From Klebsiella terrigena (GTDB taxonomy: Bacteria > Pseudomonadota > Gammaproteobacteria > Enterobacterales > Enterobacteriaceae), in NCBI RefSeq assembly GCF_006539725.1, contig NZ_BJNO01000003.1:62001-126000 (forward strand): a stretch of 64,000 nt of DNA. The letters are read 5' to 3'. A program made the position numbers and the translations under genes. The notes under the pieces were generated by a model. The model had not been told where the DNA came from and made no database searches. It worked only from the letters and a program-made list of their open reading frames with translations. This document shows, one piece after another, positions 21,346-30,673 of the stretch. The stretch's first letter is position 1. Each line of letters begins with the position of its first letter.

Positions 21346-22203
21346 ATGATCTCTCTTGATGAAGCCATGCTCTACGCCCCTGTTGAATGGCACGATTGTT
21401 CCGAAGGCTATACCGATATTCGTTACCAAAAATCGACGGACGGTATTGCTAAAATCACCATTAACCGCCCACAGGTGCGTAATGCATTCCGTCCGCTGAC
21501 CGTAAAAGAGATGATTCAGGCGCTGGCGGATGCCCGCTATGACGACAATATTGGCGTCATTATCCTGACCGGCGAAGGGGACCTGGCGTTCTGCGCCGGC
21601 GGTGACCAGAAGGTGCGCGGCGACTACGGCGGCTATCAGGACGATTCCGGCGTGCATCACCTGAACGTGCTCGATTTCCAGCGTCAGATCCGCACCTGTC
21701 CGAAACCGATCGTCGCGATGGTCGCCGGCTACTCCATCGGCGGCGGCCACGTGCTGCATATGATGTGCGACCTGACAATCGCGGCAGAAAACGCCATCTT
21801 TGGTCAGACGGGGCCGAAAGTCGGCTCCTTCGACGGCGGCTGGGGCGCAGCCTATATGGCCCGCATCGTTGGCCAGAAAAAAGCGCGCGAAATTTGGTTC
21901 CTGTGCCGCCAGTACGACGCGCAGCAGGCGCTGGATATGGGGCTGGTCAACACCGTTGTCCCGCTGGCCGATCTGGAAAAAGAGACCGTTCGCTGGTGTC
22001 GTGAAATGCTGCAAAACAGCCCAATGGCTCTGCGCTGCCTGAAGGCGGCACTGAATGCCGACTGCGATGGTCAGGCGGGTCTGCAGGAGCTGGCGGGTAA
22101 TGCCACCATGCTGTTCTACATGACCGAAGAGGGTCAGGAAGGGCGCAACGCATTTAATCAGAAGCGTCAGCCGGACTTCAGCAAATTTAAACGGAATCCG
22201 TAA
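21346..22203 (+). CDS. menB: 1,4-dihydroxy-2-naphthoyl-CoA synthase MenB
   Basis: Crotonase-fold enzyme that cyclises o-succinylbenzoyl-CoA to the naphthoyl-CoA ring. The oxyanion-hole segments [11 protein letters not shown] and [16 protein letters not shown], and the catalytic [12 protein letters not shown] loop, are all present. Length 285, same as E. coli. AAGGACA at 21335-21341 is the ribosome site. Its TAA stop shares one base with the menC ATG (TAATG). Confidence 0.96.
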   Translation: MISLDEAMLYAPVEWHDCSEGYTDIRYQKSTDGIAKITINRPQVRNAFRPLTVKEMIQALADARYDDNIGVIILTGEGDLAFCAGGDQKVRGDYGGYQDDSGVHHLNVLDFQRQIRTCPKPIVAMVAGYSIGGGHVLHMMCDLTIAAENAIFGQTGPKVGSFDGGWGAAYMARIVGQKKAREIWFLCRQYDAQQALDMGLVNTVVPLADLEKETVRWCREMLQNSPMALRCLKAALNADCDGQAGLQELAGNATMLFYMTEEGQEGRNAFNQKRQPDFSKFKRNP

Positions 22204-23168
22204 TGCGCCGGGCGCAGGTTTACCGCTGGCAGATACCGATGGACGCGGGCGTGGTTCTGCGCGAACGGCGGTTAAAAACCCGTGACGGGCTGTTCGTCCA
22301 TCTCCAGGAGGGCGAGCGCGAAGGCTGGGGGGAGGTTTCTCCTCTGCCGGGATTTAGCGAAGAAACTCTCGAAGAGGCGCAGGCTGCGCTGCTGGCGTGG
22401 GCGACGGCCTGGCGTCAGGGACAGGATCTTCCTTTTCCTCCGCAGCCCTGTGCGGCGTTCGGGGTCAGCTGTGCGCTGGCCGAGCTGAATGAGCAGCTGC
22501 CGCAGGCGGCAGATTATCGCGCCGCGCCGCTGTGCACCGGCGATCCGGACGAGCTGTTTGCCAGGCTCGCGGCGATGCCGGGCGAGAAGGTCGCCAAGGT
22601 CAAAGTGGGCCTGTATGAGGCCGTACGCGACGGCATGGTTGTGAATCTGCTGCTGGAGGCTATCCCCGAGCTGCGGCTGCGTCTGGACGCTAACCGTGCC
22701 TGGACGCCGCTGAAAGCGCAGCAGTTCGCAAAATACGTGGATCCGCAGTATCGCGATCGCATTGCTTTCCTCGAGGAACCGTGCAAAACCCGGGCTGATT
22801 CCCGCGCTTTTGCGCAAGAAACCGGCATTACCATTGCCTGGGATGAGAGCCTGCGTGAAGCCGATTTTTGCCTGCAGGCCGAGGCGGGAGTTGGGGCGGT
22901 GGTGATTAAGCCAACCCTTACCGGTAGCCTGCAAAAAGTGCAGGAGCAGGTTGCCGCCGCCCACGCTCTGGGGCTGACGGCGGTCATCAGCTCCTCGATT
23001 GAGTCGAGCCTTGGGCTGACACAGCTGGCGCGTATTGCGGCCTGGCTGACGCCGCAGACCATTCCGGGCCTCGATACGCTGGCGCTGATGCAGTCCCAGC
23101 TGGTGCGCCTGTGGCCTGAAAGCACGCTGCCGTGCCTGTCAACGGATGCGCTGGAGCCGCTGCTGTGA
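22203..23168 (+). CDS. menC: o-Succinylbenzoate synthase MenC
   Basis: Enolase-superfamily dehydratase making o-succinylbenzoate from SHCHC. The acid/base lysine motif [10 protein letters not shown], the metal ligands in [16 protein letters not shown] and AWDESLRE, and the second lysine in VIKPTLTG are all visible in order. 321 residues against 320 in E. coli. It starts within the menB stop and ends overlapping the menE start. Confidence 0.95.
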   Translation: MRRAQVYRWQIPMDAGVVLRERRLKTRDGLFVHLQEGEREGWGEVSPLPGFSEETLEEAQAALLAWATAWRQGQDLPFPPQPCAAFGVSCALAELNEQLPQAADYRAAPLCTGDPDELFARLAAMPGEKVAKVKVGLYEAVRDGMVVNLLLEAIPELRLRLDANRAWTPLKAQQFAKYVDPQYRDRIAFLEEPCKTRADSRAFAQETGITIAWDESLREADFCLQAEAGVGAVVIKPTLTGSLQKVQEQVAAAHALGLTAVISSSIESSLGLTQLARIAAWLTPQTIPGLDTLALMQSQLVRLWPESTLPCLSTDALEPLL

Positions 23169-24541
23169 TCTTTCGCGACTGGCCGTGGCACCACTGGCGT
23201 CAGCGGCGGGGCGAGGCGTTTGCTCTGCGGCTGAACGACGATAGCCTGACCTGGCAGCAGCTGTGCGACCGGGTTGACGCGCTGACGGCAGGGTTTGTCG
23301 CTCAGGGCGTAGGTGAGGGCGATGGCGTTATTCTGCGGGCCCACAACCAGCCGGCGGCGCTGCTGGCCTGGCTGGCGCTGCTGCAGTGCGGTGCCAGGGT
23401 GCTGCCGCTTAATCCGCAGCTGCCGTCGGCAATGCTGGCGCAGCTGCTGCCGTCTCTCGATGTGCACCATCTGCTGGCGCTTAGCGGCGAGGATAATGCT
23501 GCCCTCGGCTATTCGCCGCTGGTTATGCGCGCCGATGCCGGAGAACGCAGCCTGGCCTGGAGCGAAGATCGTCTGGCGTCGATGACGCTGACCTCAGGAT
23601 CTACCGGGTTACCGAAGGCCGCGGTGCATACTTTCCGCGCTCATCTTGCCAGCGCACAAGGGGTGCTGGCGATGATCCCGCTAGCCGCCGACGACGACTG
23701 GCTGCTTTCCCTGCCGCTTTTTCACGTCTCGGGACAGGGAATTCTCTGGCGCTGGCTGCTGGCCGGATCGCGTCTGACGGTGCGGGAAAAGCGGCCGTTA
23801 GAACAGGCTCTGCAGGGCTGCAGCCACGCGTCTCTGGTGCCAACGCAGCTGTGGCGGCTGCTCAACGGCGATGCGCAGGTATCGCTGAAGGCCGTTCTTC
23901 TGGGCGGGGCGGCGATCCCCGTCGAACTGACCGAGCAGGCCCGGGAGAAAGGTATTCGCAGCTGGTGCGGGTATGGCCTGACCGAATTTGCCTCGACGGT
24001 GTGCGCCAAAGAGGCCGACGGCGAGGCGGATGTTGGACAGCCGTTGCCCCAGCGGGAGCTGAAAATTGTCGACGGCGAGGTTTGGCTGCGCGGGGCCAGC
24101 ATGGCGGCGGGCTACTGGCGCGACGGCGGGCTGGTGCCGCTGGTTAACGAGCAGGGCTGGTTTGCCACGCGCGATCGCGGCGAGCTGCGTAACGGTAGGC
24201 TGACCATCCTTGGGCGTCTGGATAATCTCTTTTTCAGCGGCGGTGAGGGGATCCAGCCGGAAGAGGTTGAACGGGTGATTATGGCTCATCCGCAGGTTCG
24301 CCAGGTGTTCATCGTGCCGTTGGATGATGCCGAGTTTGGCCAGCGTCCGGTGGCGGTGGTCGAAGGCGATGAACGGTGCGACATGGCCGCTTTAGCGGCC
24401 TGGGTCGAGAATAAGCTGGCGCGCTTTCAGCAGCCGGTACGTTGGCTGGCGCTGCCCGAAGTGCTGAAAACCGGCGGCATAAAGATTTCGCGTCGGGCGT
24501 TACGCGAGTGGGTCAACGCGCATCGGGACGATTGCGCTTAG
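23165..24541 (+). CDS. menE: o-Succinylbenzoate-CoA ligase MenE
   Basis: ANL-superfamily adenylating enzyme that activates o-succinylbenzoate with CoA. The phosphate loop [11 protein letters not shown] is near residue 139; [10 protein letters not shown], the RDRGEL hinge region and the C-terminal catalytic lysine in TGGIKISR follow in family order. I start at GTG 23165, overlapping the menC stop as GTGA, giving 458 residues beginning (M)IFRDWPW as in E. coli; an ATG at 23132 lies inside menC and is not conserved. No clear terminator follows. Confidence 0.93.
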   Translation: MIFRDWPWHHWRQRRGEAFALRLNDDSLTWQQLCDRVDALTAGFVAQGVGEGDGVILRAHNQPAALLAWLALLQCGARVLPLNPQLPSAMLAQLLPSLDVHHLLALSGEDNAALGYSPLVMRADAGERSLAWSEDRLASMTLTSGSTGLPKAAVHTFRAHLASAQGVLAMIPLAADDDWLLSLPLFHVSGQGILWRWLLAGSRLTVREKRPLEQALQGCSHASLVPTQLWRLLNGDAQVSLKAVLLGGAAIPVELTEQAREKGIRSWCGYGLTEFASTVCAKEADGEADVGQPLPQRELKIVDGEVWLRGASMAAGYWRDGGLVPLVNEQGWFATRDRGELRNGRLTILGRLDNLFFSGGEGIQPEEVERVIMAHPQVRQVFIVPLDDAEFGQRPVAVVEGDERCDMAALAAWVENKLARFQQPVRWLALPEVLKTGGIKISRRALREWVNAHRDDCA

Positions 24542-24740
24542 AGCGGCGGATAGCTATCGCTAGTGAACCTTTGAATCATCTTTTGATGAAGAGATTGAAT
24601 ACGTTTTTATGATGACAGCGATGCCGCTAATACTCATCAGGGCGAACTTTAATCGGCAAAGTTCGCGGTAGCGCATTGCTCGGGCTAAGTCATCCTCAGC
24701 CCGGCGGTGCGGAATCCGCTATCTGACCGCGGGTTAAAAA

Positions 24741-25166
24741 TCAGAGCAGCCCCTTCAGCGCCAGGGTCTTGCGCGTGGCGACGTTCAGATCGTAGCGCGG
24801 CAAATCCTCGACGCTGACCCACGCATAATCCTGAAACTCTTCGTTAATGGTGACTTCGCGGTTGGCGCTGACGCAATCGAAAATCAGGTAGATCATGTAG
24901 ATCTCCTCCTGCCGGCCGTCGCTATAGGTTTTGACCCGCACGTCGTCGCTGAAGGTCCAGGGCGTAATGCTCCTCAGCTGCAGGGCTTCACCCAGCTCTT
25001 CACGAATTTCACGCCTCAGGGCGTCCTCAATTCGCTCGCCAGGCTCCACGCCGCCGCCGGAAAGCGCCCACTGGCCGGGAAAAACGCCGCGATCGTCGGC
25101 CATCCTGCAGAGCAGATAGTGTCCATCATGTTGAATCAGCGGGCAGACAATAGTCCTTTGGCGCAT
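24741..25166 (-). CDS. nudI: Nucleoside triphosphatase NudI
   Basis: Nudix hydrolase acting on pyrimidine dNTPs in E. coli. The Nudix box is complete, from [18 protein letters not shown] to REELGEAL (about residues 37-60). The start is at 25166 with AAGGAG just upstream; it gives 141 residues beginning [10 protein letters not shown], the E. coli length. The frame is open further upstream to 25304 but that extension is unsupported. It converges on menE across 199 bases that hold no gene I can support; in E. coli K-12 pmrD, the arn operon and ais lie in that interval. Confidence 0.95.
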   Translation of the reverse strand: MRQRTIVCPLIQHDGHYLLCRMADDRGVFPGQWALSGGGVEPGERIEDALRREIREELGEALQLRSITPWTFSDDVRVKTYSDGRQEEIYMIYLIFDCVSANREVTINEEFQDYAWVSVEDLPRYDLNVATRKTLALKGLL

Positions 25167-25302
25167 GGTATCTCCTTTGAATAAACGGTTAGCAAAGCAT
25201 CTGGCTGCCAGTTTGCGAGCCGCCTCGGTAAACCGCAAGCGAAAACGCGCGCCCGGCGTTGGCGCTGGTAGGGTGGGTTGAAATGACGGACAGGAGGTCA
25301 GC

Positions 25303-26271
25303 ATGAGCCGGGCGACAGCGCACTTCCCGCATGATGCCGTGTTTAAGAGCCTGCTGTCGGACCGGGCGACGGCGGCGGATTTTTTACTGATTCATCTGCC
25401 GGAAAACTTACGCGAGCTGTGCGACCTGCAGACCCTGCATCTGGAATCCGGCAGCTTTATTGACGACGATTTACGCGCAAGCCACTCGGATATTCTCTAT
25501 TCCGTGCAGACCCGGACTGGCGAAGGGTATATCTATCTGCTGATTGAGCATCAAAGCTCTGCGGATCGGCATATGGCCTTTCGTTTAATGCGCTACGCCG
25601 TGGCGGCGATGCAGCGTCATCTCGATAAAGGCCAGCAGCAGCTGCCGCTGGTGATCCCGCTGCTTTTCTATCACGGTAAGGCGAGCCCCTGGCCGCACTC
25701 GATGCGCTGGCTGGACGGCTTCTCACAGCCAGAGATAGCCGAAAAGCTCTATAGCCAGCCCTTCCCGCTGGTGGATGTGACGACTATCCCGGATAGCGAG
25801 CTGCTGCAGCATCGACGCGTGGCCATGCTGGAGCTGCTGCAAAAACACATTCGACAGCGGGATCTGATGGAGCTTCAGGCACAGGTGGTCAGCTTATTAG
25901 CGCTGGGATACACTGGCGAAAGACAGCTGCAGACGCTGTTGCACTATATACTCCAGGCGGGGAGTACCGCCGATCCCGTGGCATTTCTGCGTCAGCTGGC
26001 GCAAAGCGTGCCGCTACAGCCGCATAAGGAGGCGCTCATGAATATTGCTCAGTTCCTGGAAGACTGCGGTCGTCAGGAAGGGATGCAGCAGGGAAGGCAG
26101 CAAGGGCTTGAGGCAGGACTGGAGGCAGGAATAGAAAAAGGCCGACAGGAAGGTGAACAAAAGGCCGCCGAGCGTATTGCGCTGGCGATGATCGACTGCG
26201 GACTTGAATTGCCTCTGGTCGCCGAGCTGACCGGCCTGTCCCTGCAGCGCCTGGCGCAGCTTAAGCACTAG
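25303..26271 (+). CDS. Rpn-family recombination-promoting nuclease (long form)
   Basis: Member of the Rpn/YhgA-like family of PD-(D/E)XK nucleases, once annotated as transposases; E. coli members act as Ca-dependent endonucleases and have been linked to phage defence. The N-terminal [12 protein letters not shown] motif, Asp63 ([10 protein letters not shown]) and the Glu82-x-Gln84 pair (IEHQS) fit an active nuclease fold. Residues 258-285 are a Gly/Gln/Glu-rich repeat (periodic GRQEG, GLEAG), followed by a short helical tail. 322 residues, start after AGGAGG at 25292-25297. It is divergent from nudI and is accessory relative to this locus in K-12. Confidence 0.88.
   Translation: MSRATAHFPHDAVFKSLLSDRATAADFLLIHLPENLRELCDLQTLHLESGSFIDDDLRASHSDILYSVQTRTGEGYIYLLIEHQSSADRHMAFRLMRYAVAAMQRHLDKGQQQLPLVIPLLFYHGKASPWPHSMRWLDGFSQPEIAEKLYSQPFPLVDVTTIPDSELLQHRRVAMLELLQKHIRQRDLMELQAQVVSLLALGYTGERQLQTLLHYILQAGSTADPVAFLRQLAQSVPLQPHKEALMNIAQFLEDCGRQEGMQQGRQQGLEAGLEAGIEKGRQEGEQKAAERIALAMIDCGLELPLVAELTGLSLQRLAQLKH
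26038..26271 (+). CDS. Putative Rpn short form from an internal start
   Basis: In frame with the long nuclease, codon 246 is ATG at 26038, preceded by TAAGGAGG (26025-26032), a perfect eight-base match to the 16S rRNA 3' end, with a five-base spacer. The product would be 77 residues: [10 protein letters not shown], then the GRQEG/GLEAG repeat, then the [14 protein letters not shown] tail, without the nuclease core. E. coli rpn genes are reported to make such short proteins, which inhibit the toxic long form. Expression here is inferred, not shown. Confidence 0.6.
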   Translation: MNIAQFLEDCGRQEGMQQGRQQGLEAGLEAGIEKGRQEGEQKAAERIALAMIDCGLELPLVAELTGLSLQRLAQLKH

Positions 26272-26288
26272 CGCATAATTCTCACAAC

Positions 26289-26317
26289 GCGGCGGCCGAA
26301 CGGCTACCGCTTTTTTT
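26289..26317 (+). terminator. Terminator of the rpn gene
   Basis: GCGGCGGCCG pairs with CGGCTACCGC with one internal mismatch, followed by seven T (26311-26317). The remaining 260 bases to yfaZ contain no gene; they presumably hold the yfaZ promoter, but I see no strong -35/-10 pair. Confidence 0.8.
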
Positions 26318-26581
26318 ACGCCGCTATTTTTTGCCGATACCCGGCGCGGACGCCCGACGATGCGCCACCACGGTGCGCAAAACGCCTCTTTTTACCAGAT
26401 ATCTTCCCCTCGCCAGCGCTGATGGCGGCGCAGCGACCGGGCAAATCCTGCGTTCCGGTAGCAACTGCTTACAATCCCAACAATAAAGGTCATTTTAGGA
26501 CATTGATTCCTCAGCATTCGGCAGTACAATTCTGCGGTTTTTGGGACTTCTTTGATTCTTGATTTCTGGATAGAGTAAAAA

Positions 26582-27124
26582 ATGAAAAAATGCATATTAA
26601 TCGGCTTTGCCGGCCTGGCGTTGGTCTCTACGGCGGCAAACGCTATCAGCGTCACCGGGCAGGCCGGTGAGCACTACACCAACCTTGGCGTGGGTTTTGG
26701 TACCGAATCAAGCGGACTGGCGGTAACCGGCAACTGGATGCACAGCGACAACGACGGCGACGCGGCAGGTTTAGGGCTGGGTTTAAACATTCCTCTGGGG
26801 CCATTCCTGGCAACGGTGGGTGGCAAAGGCGTATATACCAATCCGAAAAGCGGTGACGAAGGGTATGCGGCAGCGGTCGGCGGCGGCCTGCAGTGGAAAA
26901 TTGGCGACAGCTTCCGCCTGTTCGGCGAATACTACTATTCACCGGACTCCCTCTCCAGCGGCATCCAGAGCTATCAGGAAGCTAACGCCGGCGCGAGCTG
27001 GACGGTTATGCGTCCTCTGAGCATTGAAGCCGGCTATCGCTATCTGAACCTGGCAGGTAAAGACGGTAACAAAGATAATACCATTGCCGATGGCCCGTAC
27101 GTCGGCGTCAGCGCCAGCTTCTGA
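26582..27124 (+). CDS. yfaZ: YfaZ family outer-membrane protein
   Basis: Predicted small beta-barrel of the outer membrane; function unknown. A signal peptide is clear (MKKCILIGFAGLALVSTAANA, cut after residue 21). The mature part alternates polar and aromatic residues as in barrels and ends in ...SASF, with the terminal Phe used for BAM-dependent insertion. It has 180 residues, the same size as E. coli YfaZ. No strong Shine-Dalgarno precedes the ATG. Confidence 0.9.
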   Translation: MKKCILIGFAGLALVSTAANAISVTGQAGEHYTNLGVGFGTESSGLAVTGNWMHSDNDGDAAGLGLGLNIPLGPFLATVGGKGVYTNPKSGDEGYAAAVGGGLQWKIGDSFRLFGEYYYSPDSLSSGIQSYQEANAGASWTVMRPLSIEAGYRYLNLAGKDGNKDNTIADGPYVGVSASF

Positions 27125-27218
27125 TCCCCGGGCGCGGTATCATGCCGCGCCGATTTCCTGTCTACCCAGCCCGCACCTTTGCGTTATAGTATTTCCACTT
27201 ATCAGGCTGGAGTTCACA

Positions 27219-28415
27219 ATGTTAAACGTGGAAATGCTGTCCACCGGCGACGAAGTGCTGCATGGGCAAATCGTCGATACCAATGCCGCGTGGCTGGCGG
27301 ATTTCTTTTTTAATCAGGGATTGCCTTTAACGCGTCGCAACACCGTCGGTGACGATCTTGATTCTCTGATCGCTATTTTACGCGAGCGCAGCGAACATGC
27401 GGACGTGCTGATCGTCAACGGCGGCCTGGGCCCGACCAGCGACGATCTCAGCGCGCTGGCCGCGGCAACCGCTAAAGGCGAGTCGTTAATTCTGCACGCC
27501 GGATGGCTGGAGACGATGACGCGTTTCTTTGCCGAGCGCGGACGACCGATGGCGGAAAGCAACCGCAAGCAGGCGGAAATCCCCGCCAGCGCGGAGATGA
27601 TCAACAACCCGGTGGGTACCGCCTGCGGTTTTGCCGTTCAGCTCAACCGCTGTCTGATGTTTTTTACCCCCGGCGTGCCGTCGGAATTTAAGGTGATGGT
27701 TGAGCAGGAGATTTTACCCCGCCTGCGCGAACGCTTCCCGCTGTCTGAGCCGCCGCTGTGCCTGCGCCTGACCACCTTTGGTCGTTCAGAAAGCGACCTG
27801 GCGCAAAGCCTCAATCCGCTGCCGCTGCCGCCTGGCGTGGTAATGGGCTACCGTTCTTCGATGCCGATTATTGAGCTGAAACTCACCGGTCCTGCTGAAC
27901 AGCGCGACGCGATGCTGGCGCTATGGCCAGAAGTGCAAAAAGTTGCCGGCGAGAACCTGATTTTTGAAGGCACCGAAGGGCTGCCTGCGCAGATTGCGCG
28001 CCGCCTGCAGGAGCGGCAGCTGAGCCTGACCCTCAGCGAGCAGTTTACCAGCGGCCTGCTGTCGCTCCAGCTCTCCCGCGCCAGCGCTCCGCTGCTGGCG
28101 AGCGAAGTGGTCCCCGCGCAGGAGGAGACGCTGGCACAGTCGGCCCGCTGGACGTCAGAGCGGCGGGTGAAGCATTTTGCCGGCCTGGCGCTGGCGGTCT
28201 GCGGCCAGGAAGCCGATTACCTCAACTTCGTGCTCTCCACCCCGGAAGGCACCCACGCGCTGCGGGTTAAGCTCAGCGTCACCCGCTACAGCCTGCAGGT
28301 CCGCCAGGAGGTTTGCGCGATGATGGCCCTGAATATGCTGCGCCGCTGGCTGAACGGCCAGCCGGTAGCCGGCGATCACGGCTGGATTAACGTGGTCGAA
28401 ACGCTGTCGATCTAA
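27219..28415 (+). CDS. yfaY: CinA-like protein YfaY
   Basis: Two-domain CinA-family protein: an N-terminal MoaB/MogA-like domain (TGDEVLHGQIVDTN, NGGLGPTSDD) and a C-terminal PncC-like domain (from about 250). E. coli YfaY is reported to lack the NMN deamidase activity of PncC, so the role is unclear. The frame is open back to 27084, inside yfaZ, but the conserved start MLNVEMLSTG at 27219 gives 398 residues against about 400 in E. coli; GGAG precedes it. Confidence 0.9.
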   Translation: MLNVEMLSTGDEVLHGQIVDTNAAWLADFFFNQGLPLTRRNTVGDDLDSLIAILRERSEHADVLIVNGGLGPTSDDLSALAAATAKGESLILHAGWLETMTRFFAERGRPMAESNRKQAEIPASAEMINNPVGTACGFAVQLNRCLMFFTPGVPSEFKVMVEQEILPRLRERFPLSEPPLCLRLTTFGRSESDLAQSLNPLPLPPGVVMGYRSSMPIIELKLTGPAEQRDAMLALWPEVQKVAGENLIFEGTEGLPAQIARRLQERQLSLTLSEQFTSGLLSLQLSRASAPLLASEVVPAQEETLAQSARWTSERRVKHFAGLALAVCGQEADYLNFVLSTPEGTHALRVKLSVTRYSLQVRQEVCAMMALNMLRRWLNGQPVAGDHGWINVVETLSI

Positions 28416-28424
28416 GCCGCCAAT

Positions 28425-28453
28425 CGCGCCGGGAACCCCTCCCGGTGCGTTTT
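28425..28453 (+). terminator. Probable terminator of yfaY
   Basis: CGC-G-CCGGGA (28425-28434) pairs with TCCCGG-T-GCG (28440-28449), followed by TTTT. The T tract is short, so efficiency may be modest. Confidence 0.6.
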
Positions 28454-28590
28454 CAGTCCAGCCCGCTGTACTTATTTTTAAATATTCTGTGCGCTATCCC
28501 CCATTTATACGCTGCGAAATGTCCACCCCGCTGGAATAACGCCGTGATTTGAGGCCGCTCACAATTTTCCCCCCTGACAATCGCAACACT

Positions 28591-28630
28591 GATTCCAGTA
28601 TTCAGGATTGGAGTCCAGTATGTTGGAATC
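28591..28630 (+). promoter_or_regulatory. Candidate autoregulatory operator over the rhmR start
   Basis: GATTCCA (28591-28597) and TGGAATC (28624-28630) form a perfect inverted repeat spanning the ribosome site and start codon of rhmR. CCAGTAT occurs as a direct repeat at 28595-28601 and 28615-28621. IclR-type regulators commonly bind such repeats near their own promoters; binding here is inference. Confidence 0.4.
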
Positions 28631-29402
28631 AAGCAAGGTCCCGGCGCTGACCCGCGCCATCGATATTCTCAATCTCATCGCCCGCATTGGCCCCTGCGGC
28701 GCGGCGACGATTATTGACGAACTCGGTATTCCGAAAAGCACCACCTATCTGCTGCTGGGCGAGCTGAGAAAGCAGCGTTTCCTCAGTATGGATAATCAGG
28801 ATAACTACTGCCTGTGGACCAAGCTGGTGGAGCTGGCCGGGCACGCCGTAAGCAAAATGGATCTCCGCGAGCTGGCGCGGCCGCGGCTGACTCAGCTCAT
28901 GGACGAATGCGGGCTGCTTTGCCATCTGGGGATCATCGATCAGGGTAACGCCTACTACATTCTGAAAGTTGAATCTCCGGCGACGATCAGCGTCCGCTCG
29001 CACGAGGGGAAAAGCCTCTCGCTCTACCGCTCCGGCATTGGCAAATGCCTGCTGGCCTGGCAGCCCGCGCATATACAGCACGCCATCATCGGCGAACTGC
29101 GGTGGGAGCGCTCTACGCCGACCACCATCACCACTGCCCAGCGGCTTCACGAGGAGCTGGAGCTCATTCGCGCCAGAGGCTGGAGCTTTGATAACGGCGA
29201 GGATTACCTCGACGTTCGCTGCGTCGCCGCGCCGGTCTTTAACGCCAATAACGATCTCACCGCCGCGATCTCGGTGGTGGGGACGCGTTTGCAAATCAAT
29301 GAAGATAATCGTGATTACCTTGCCGGTAAGGCGATTGCCTGTGCCAAAGATATTTCCCGTTTGCTGGGGTGGAAAAGCCCCTTCGAGCGACGAGCTTCAT
29401 AA
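28620..29402 (+). CDS. rhmR: IclR-type regulator of rhamnonate genes
   Basis: IclR-family regulator with an N-terminal winged helix-turn-helix (about 10-65) and a C-terminal effector-binding domain (about 85-250). It is the homologue of E. coli YfaX/RhmR and sits directly upstream of the L-rhamnonate genes it presumably controls. I start at ATG 28620, six bases after GGAG at 28610-28613, giving 260 residues, the E. coli length; a TTG at 28608 in frame is unlikely. rhmD follows after 13 bases. Confidence 0.9.
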   Translation: MLESSKVPALTRAIDILNLIARIGPCGAATIIDELGIPKSTTYLLLGELRKQRFLSMDNQDNYCLWTKLVELAGHAVSKMDLRELARPRLTQLMDECGLLCHLGIIDQGNAYYILKVESPATISVRSHEGKSLSLYRSGIGKCLLAWQPAHIQHAIIGELRWERSTPTTITTAQRLHEELELIRARGWSFDNGEDYLDVRCVAAPVFNANNDLTAAISVVGTRLQINEDNRDYLAGKAIACAKDISRLLGWKSPFERRAS

Positions 29403-29415
29403 CAAGGAGAACATC

Positions 29416-30621
29416 ATGACCCTACCGAAAATTAAACACATCCGCGCGTGGTTTATCGGCGGCGCGACCGCGGAAAAGGGCGCCGGCGGCGGCGACTACC
29501 ACGATCAGGGCGCAAACCACTGGATTGACGATCATATCGCGACTCCGATGAGCAAATATGCCGAGTATGAACAGTCCCGCCAGTCGTTCGGCATTAACGT
29601 GCTGGGCACGCTGATTGTTGAAGTGGAGGCCGATAGCGGCCAGACCGGCTTCGCGGTAACCACGGCGGGAGAAATGGGCTGCTTTATTGTCGAAAAGCAC
29701 CTCAGCCGCTTCGTTGAGGGAAAATGCGTCAGCGATATTAAGCTGATTCACGATCGGATGCTCAATGCCACCCTGTTCTACTCTGGCTCCGGCGGTCTGG
29801 TGCTGAATACAATTTCCTGTATCGACCTGGCGCTGTGGGATCTGTTCGGCAAAGTGGTTGGCCTGCCGGTTTACAAGCTGCTGGGCGGTGCGGTTCGAGA
29901 TGAGATTCAGTTCTATGCCACCGGTGCGCGGCCGGATCTGGCGCAGGAAATGGGTTTTATCGGTGGCAAAATGCCGACGCACTGGGGGCCGCACGACGGC
30001 GACGCCGGGATCCGCAAAGACGCCGCCATGGTTGCGGAATATCGCGAGAAATGCGGCGCGGATTTCTGGCTGATGCTTGATTGCTGGATGAGCCAGGATG
30101 TGAATTACGCCATTAAGCTGGCTCACGCCTGCGCGCCATATAACCTCAAGTGGATTGAAGAGTGCTTACCGCCGCAGCAGTACGAAGGCTATCGCGAACT
30201 CAAGCGCAGTGCCCCTGCCGGGATGATGGTCACCAGCGGCGAGCACCACGGCACGCTGCAATCTTTCCGTACGCTGTCGGAAACCGGCATCGATATTATG
30301 CAACCCGACGTCGGCTGGTGCGGCGGGTTAACCACCCTGGTCGAGATCGCGGCGATCGCCAAGGCGCGCGGTCAGCTGGTGGTGCCGCACGGCTCGTCGG
30401 TCTATTCACACCATGCGGTGATTACCTTCACCAACACCCCGTTTAGCGAGTTCCTGATGACCAGCCCGGACTGCGCCACGCTGCGTCCTCAGTTTGACCC
30501 GATCCTGCTGGGCGAGCCGGTGCCGCAGAACGGGCGGATCCATAAATCCGTGCTCGATAAACCGGGCTTTGGCGTTGAGCTGAATCGCGACTGTCATCTT
30601 AAGCGCCCCTATAGCCACTGA
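29416..30621 (+). CDS. rhmD: L-rhamnonate dehydratase
   Basis: Mandelate-racemase subgroup enolase-superfamily enzyme that converts L-rhamnonate to 2-keto-3-deoxy-L-rhamnonate. The Mg ligands Asp222, Glu248 and Glu276, and the histidines His277 and His325, match the characterised enzyme (226, 252, 280, 281, 329) with a constant offset of four due to a shorter N-terminus. Start ATG 29416 follows AAGGAG at 29404-29409; 401 residues. The long upstream open frame inside rhmR is spurious. Confidence 0.95.
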   Translation: MTLPKIKHIRAWFIGGATAEKGAGGGDYHDQGANHWIDDHIATPMSKYAEYEQSRQSFGINVLGTLIVEVEADSGQTGFAVTTAGEMGCFIVEKHLSRFVEGKCVSDIKLIHDRMLNATLFYSGSGGLVLNTISCIDLALWDLFGKVVGLPVYKLLGGAVRDEIQFYATGARPDLAQEMGFIGGKMPTHWGPHDGDAGIRKDAAMVAEYREKCGADFWLMLDCWMSQDVNYAIKLAHACAPYNLKWIEECLPPQQYEGYRELKRSAPAGMMVTSGEHHGTLQSFRTLSETGIDIMQPDVGWCGGLTTLVEIAAIAKARGQLVVPHGSSVYSHHAVITFTNTPFSEFLMTSPDCATLRPQFDPILLGEPVPQNGRIHKSVLDKPGFGVELNRDCHLKRPYSH

Positions 30622-30673
30622 TCTCGTCGTGCCGCGCAGCGTCTCTGTGCGGCCGATTCCTGAGGAGATTGCG

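Noticed and set aside
25303..26271. Rpn gene as part of a transposon
   Set aside because: No terminal inverted repeats, target duplication or transposase DDE/serine recombinase motif; the old transposase label for this family is outdated.
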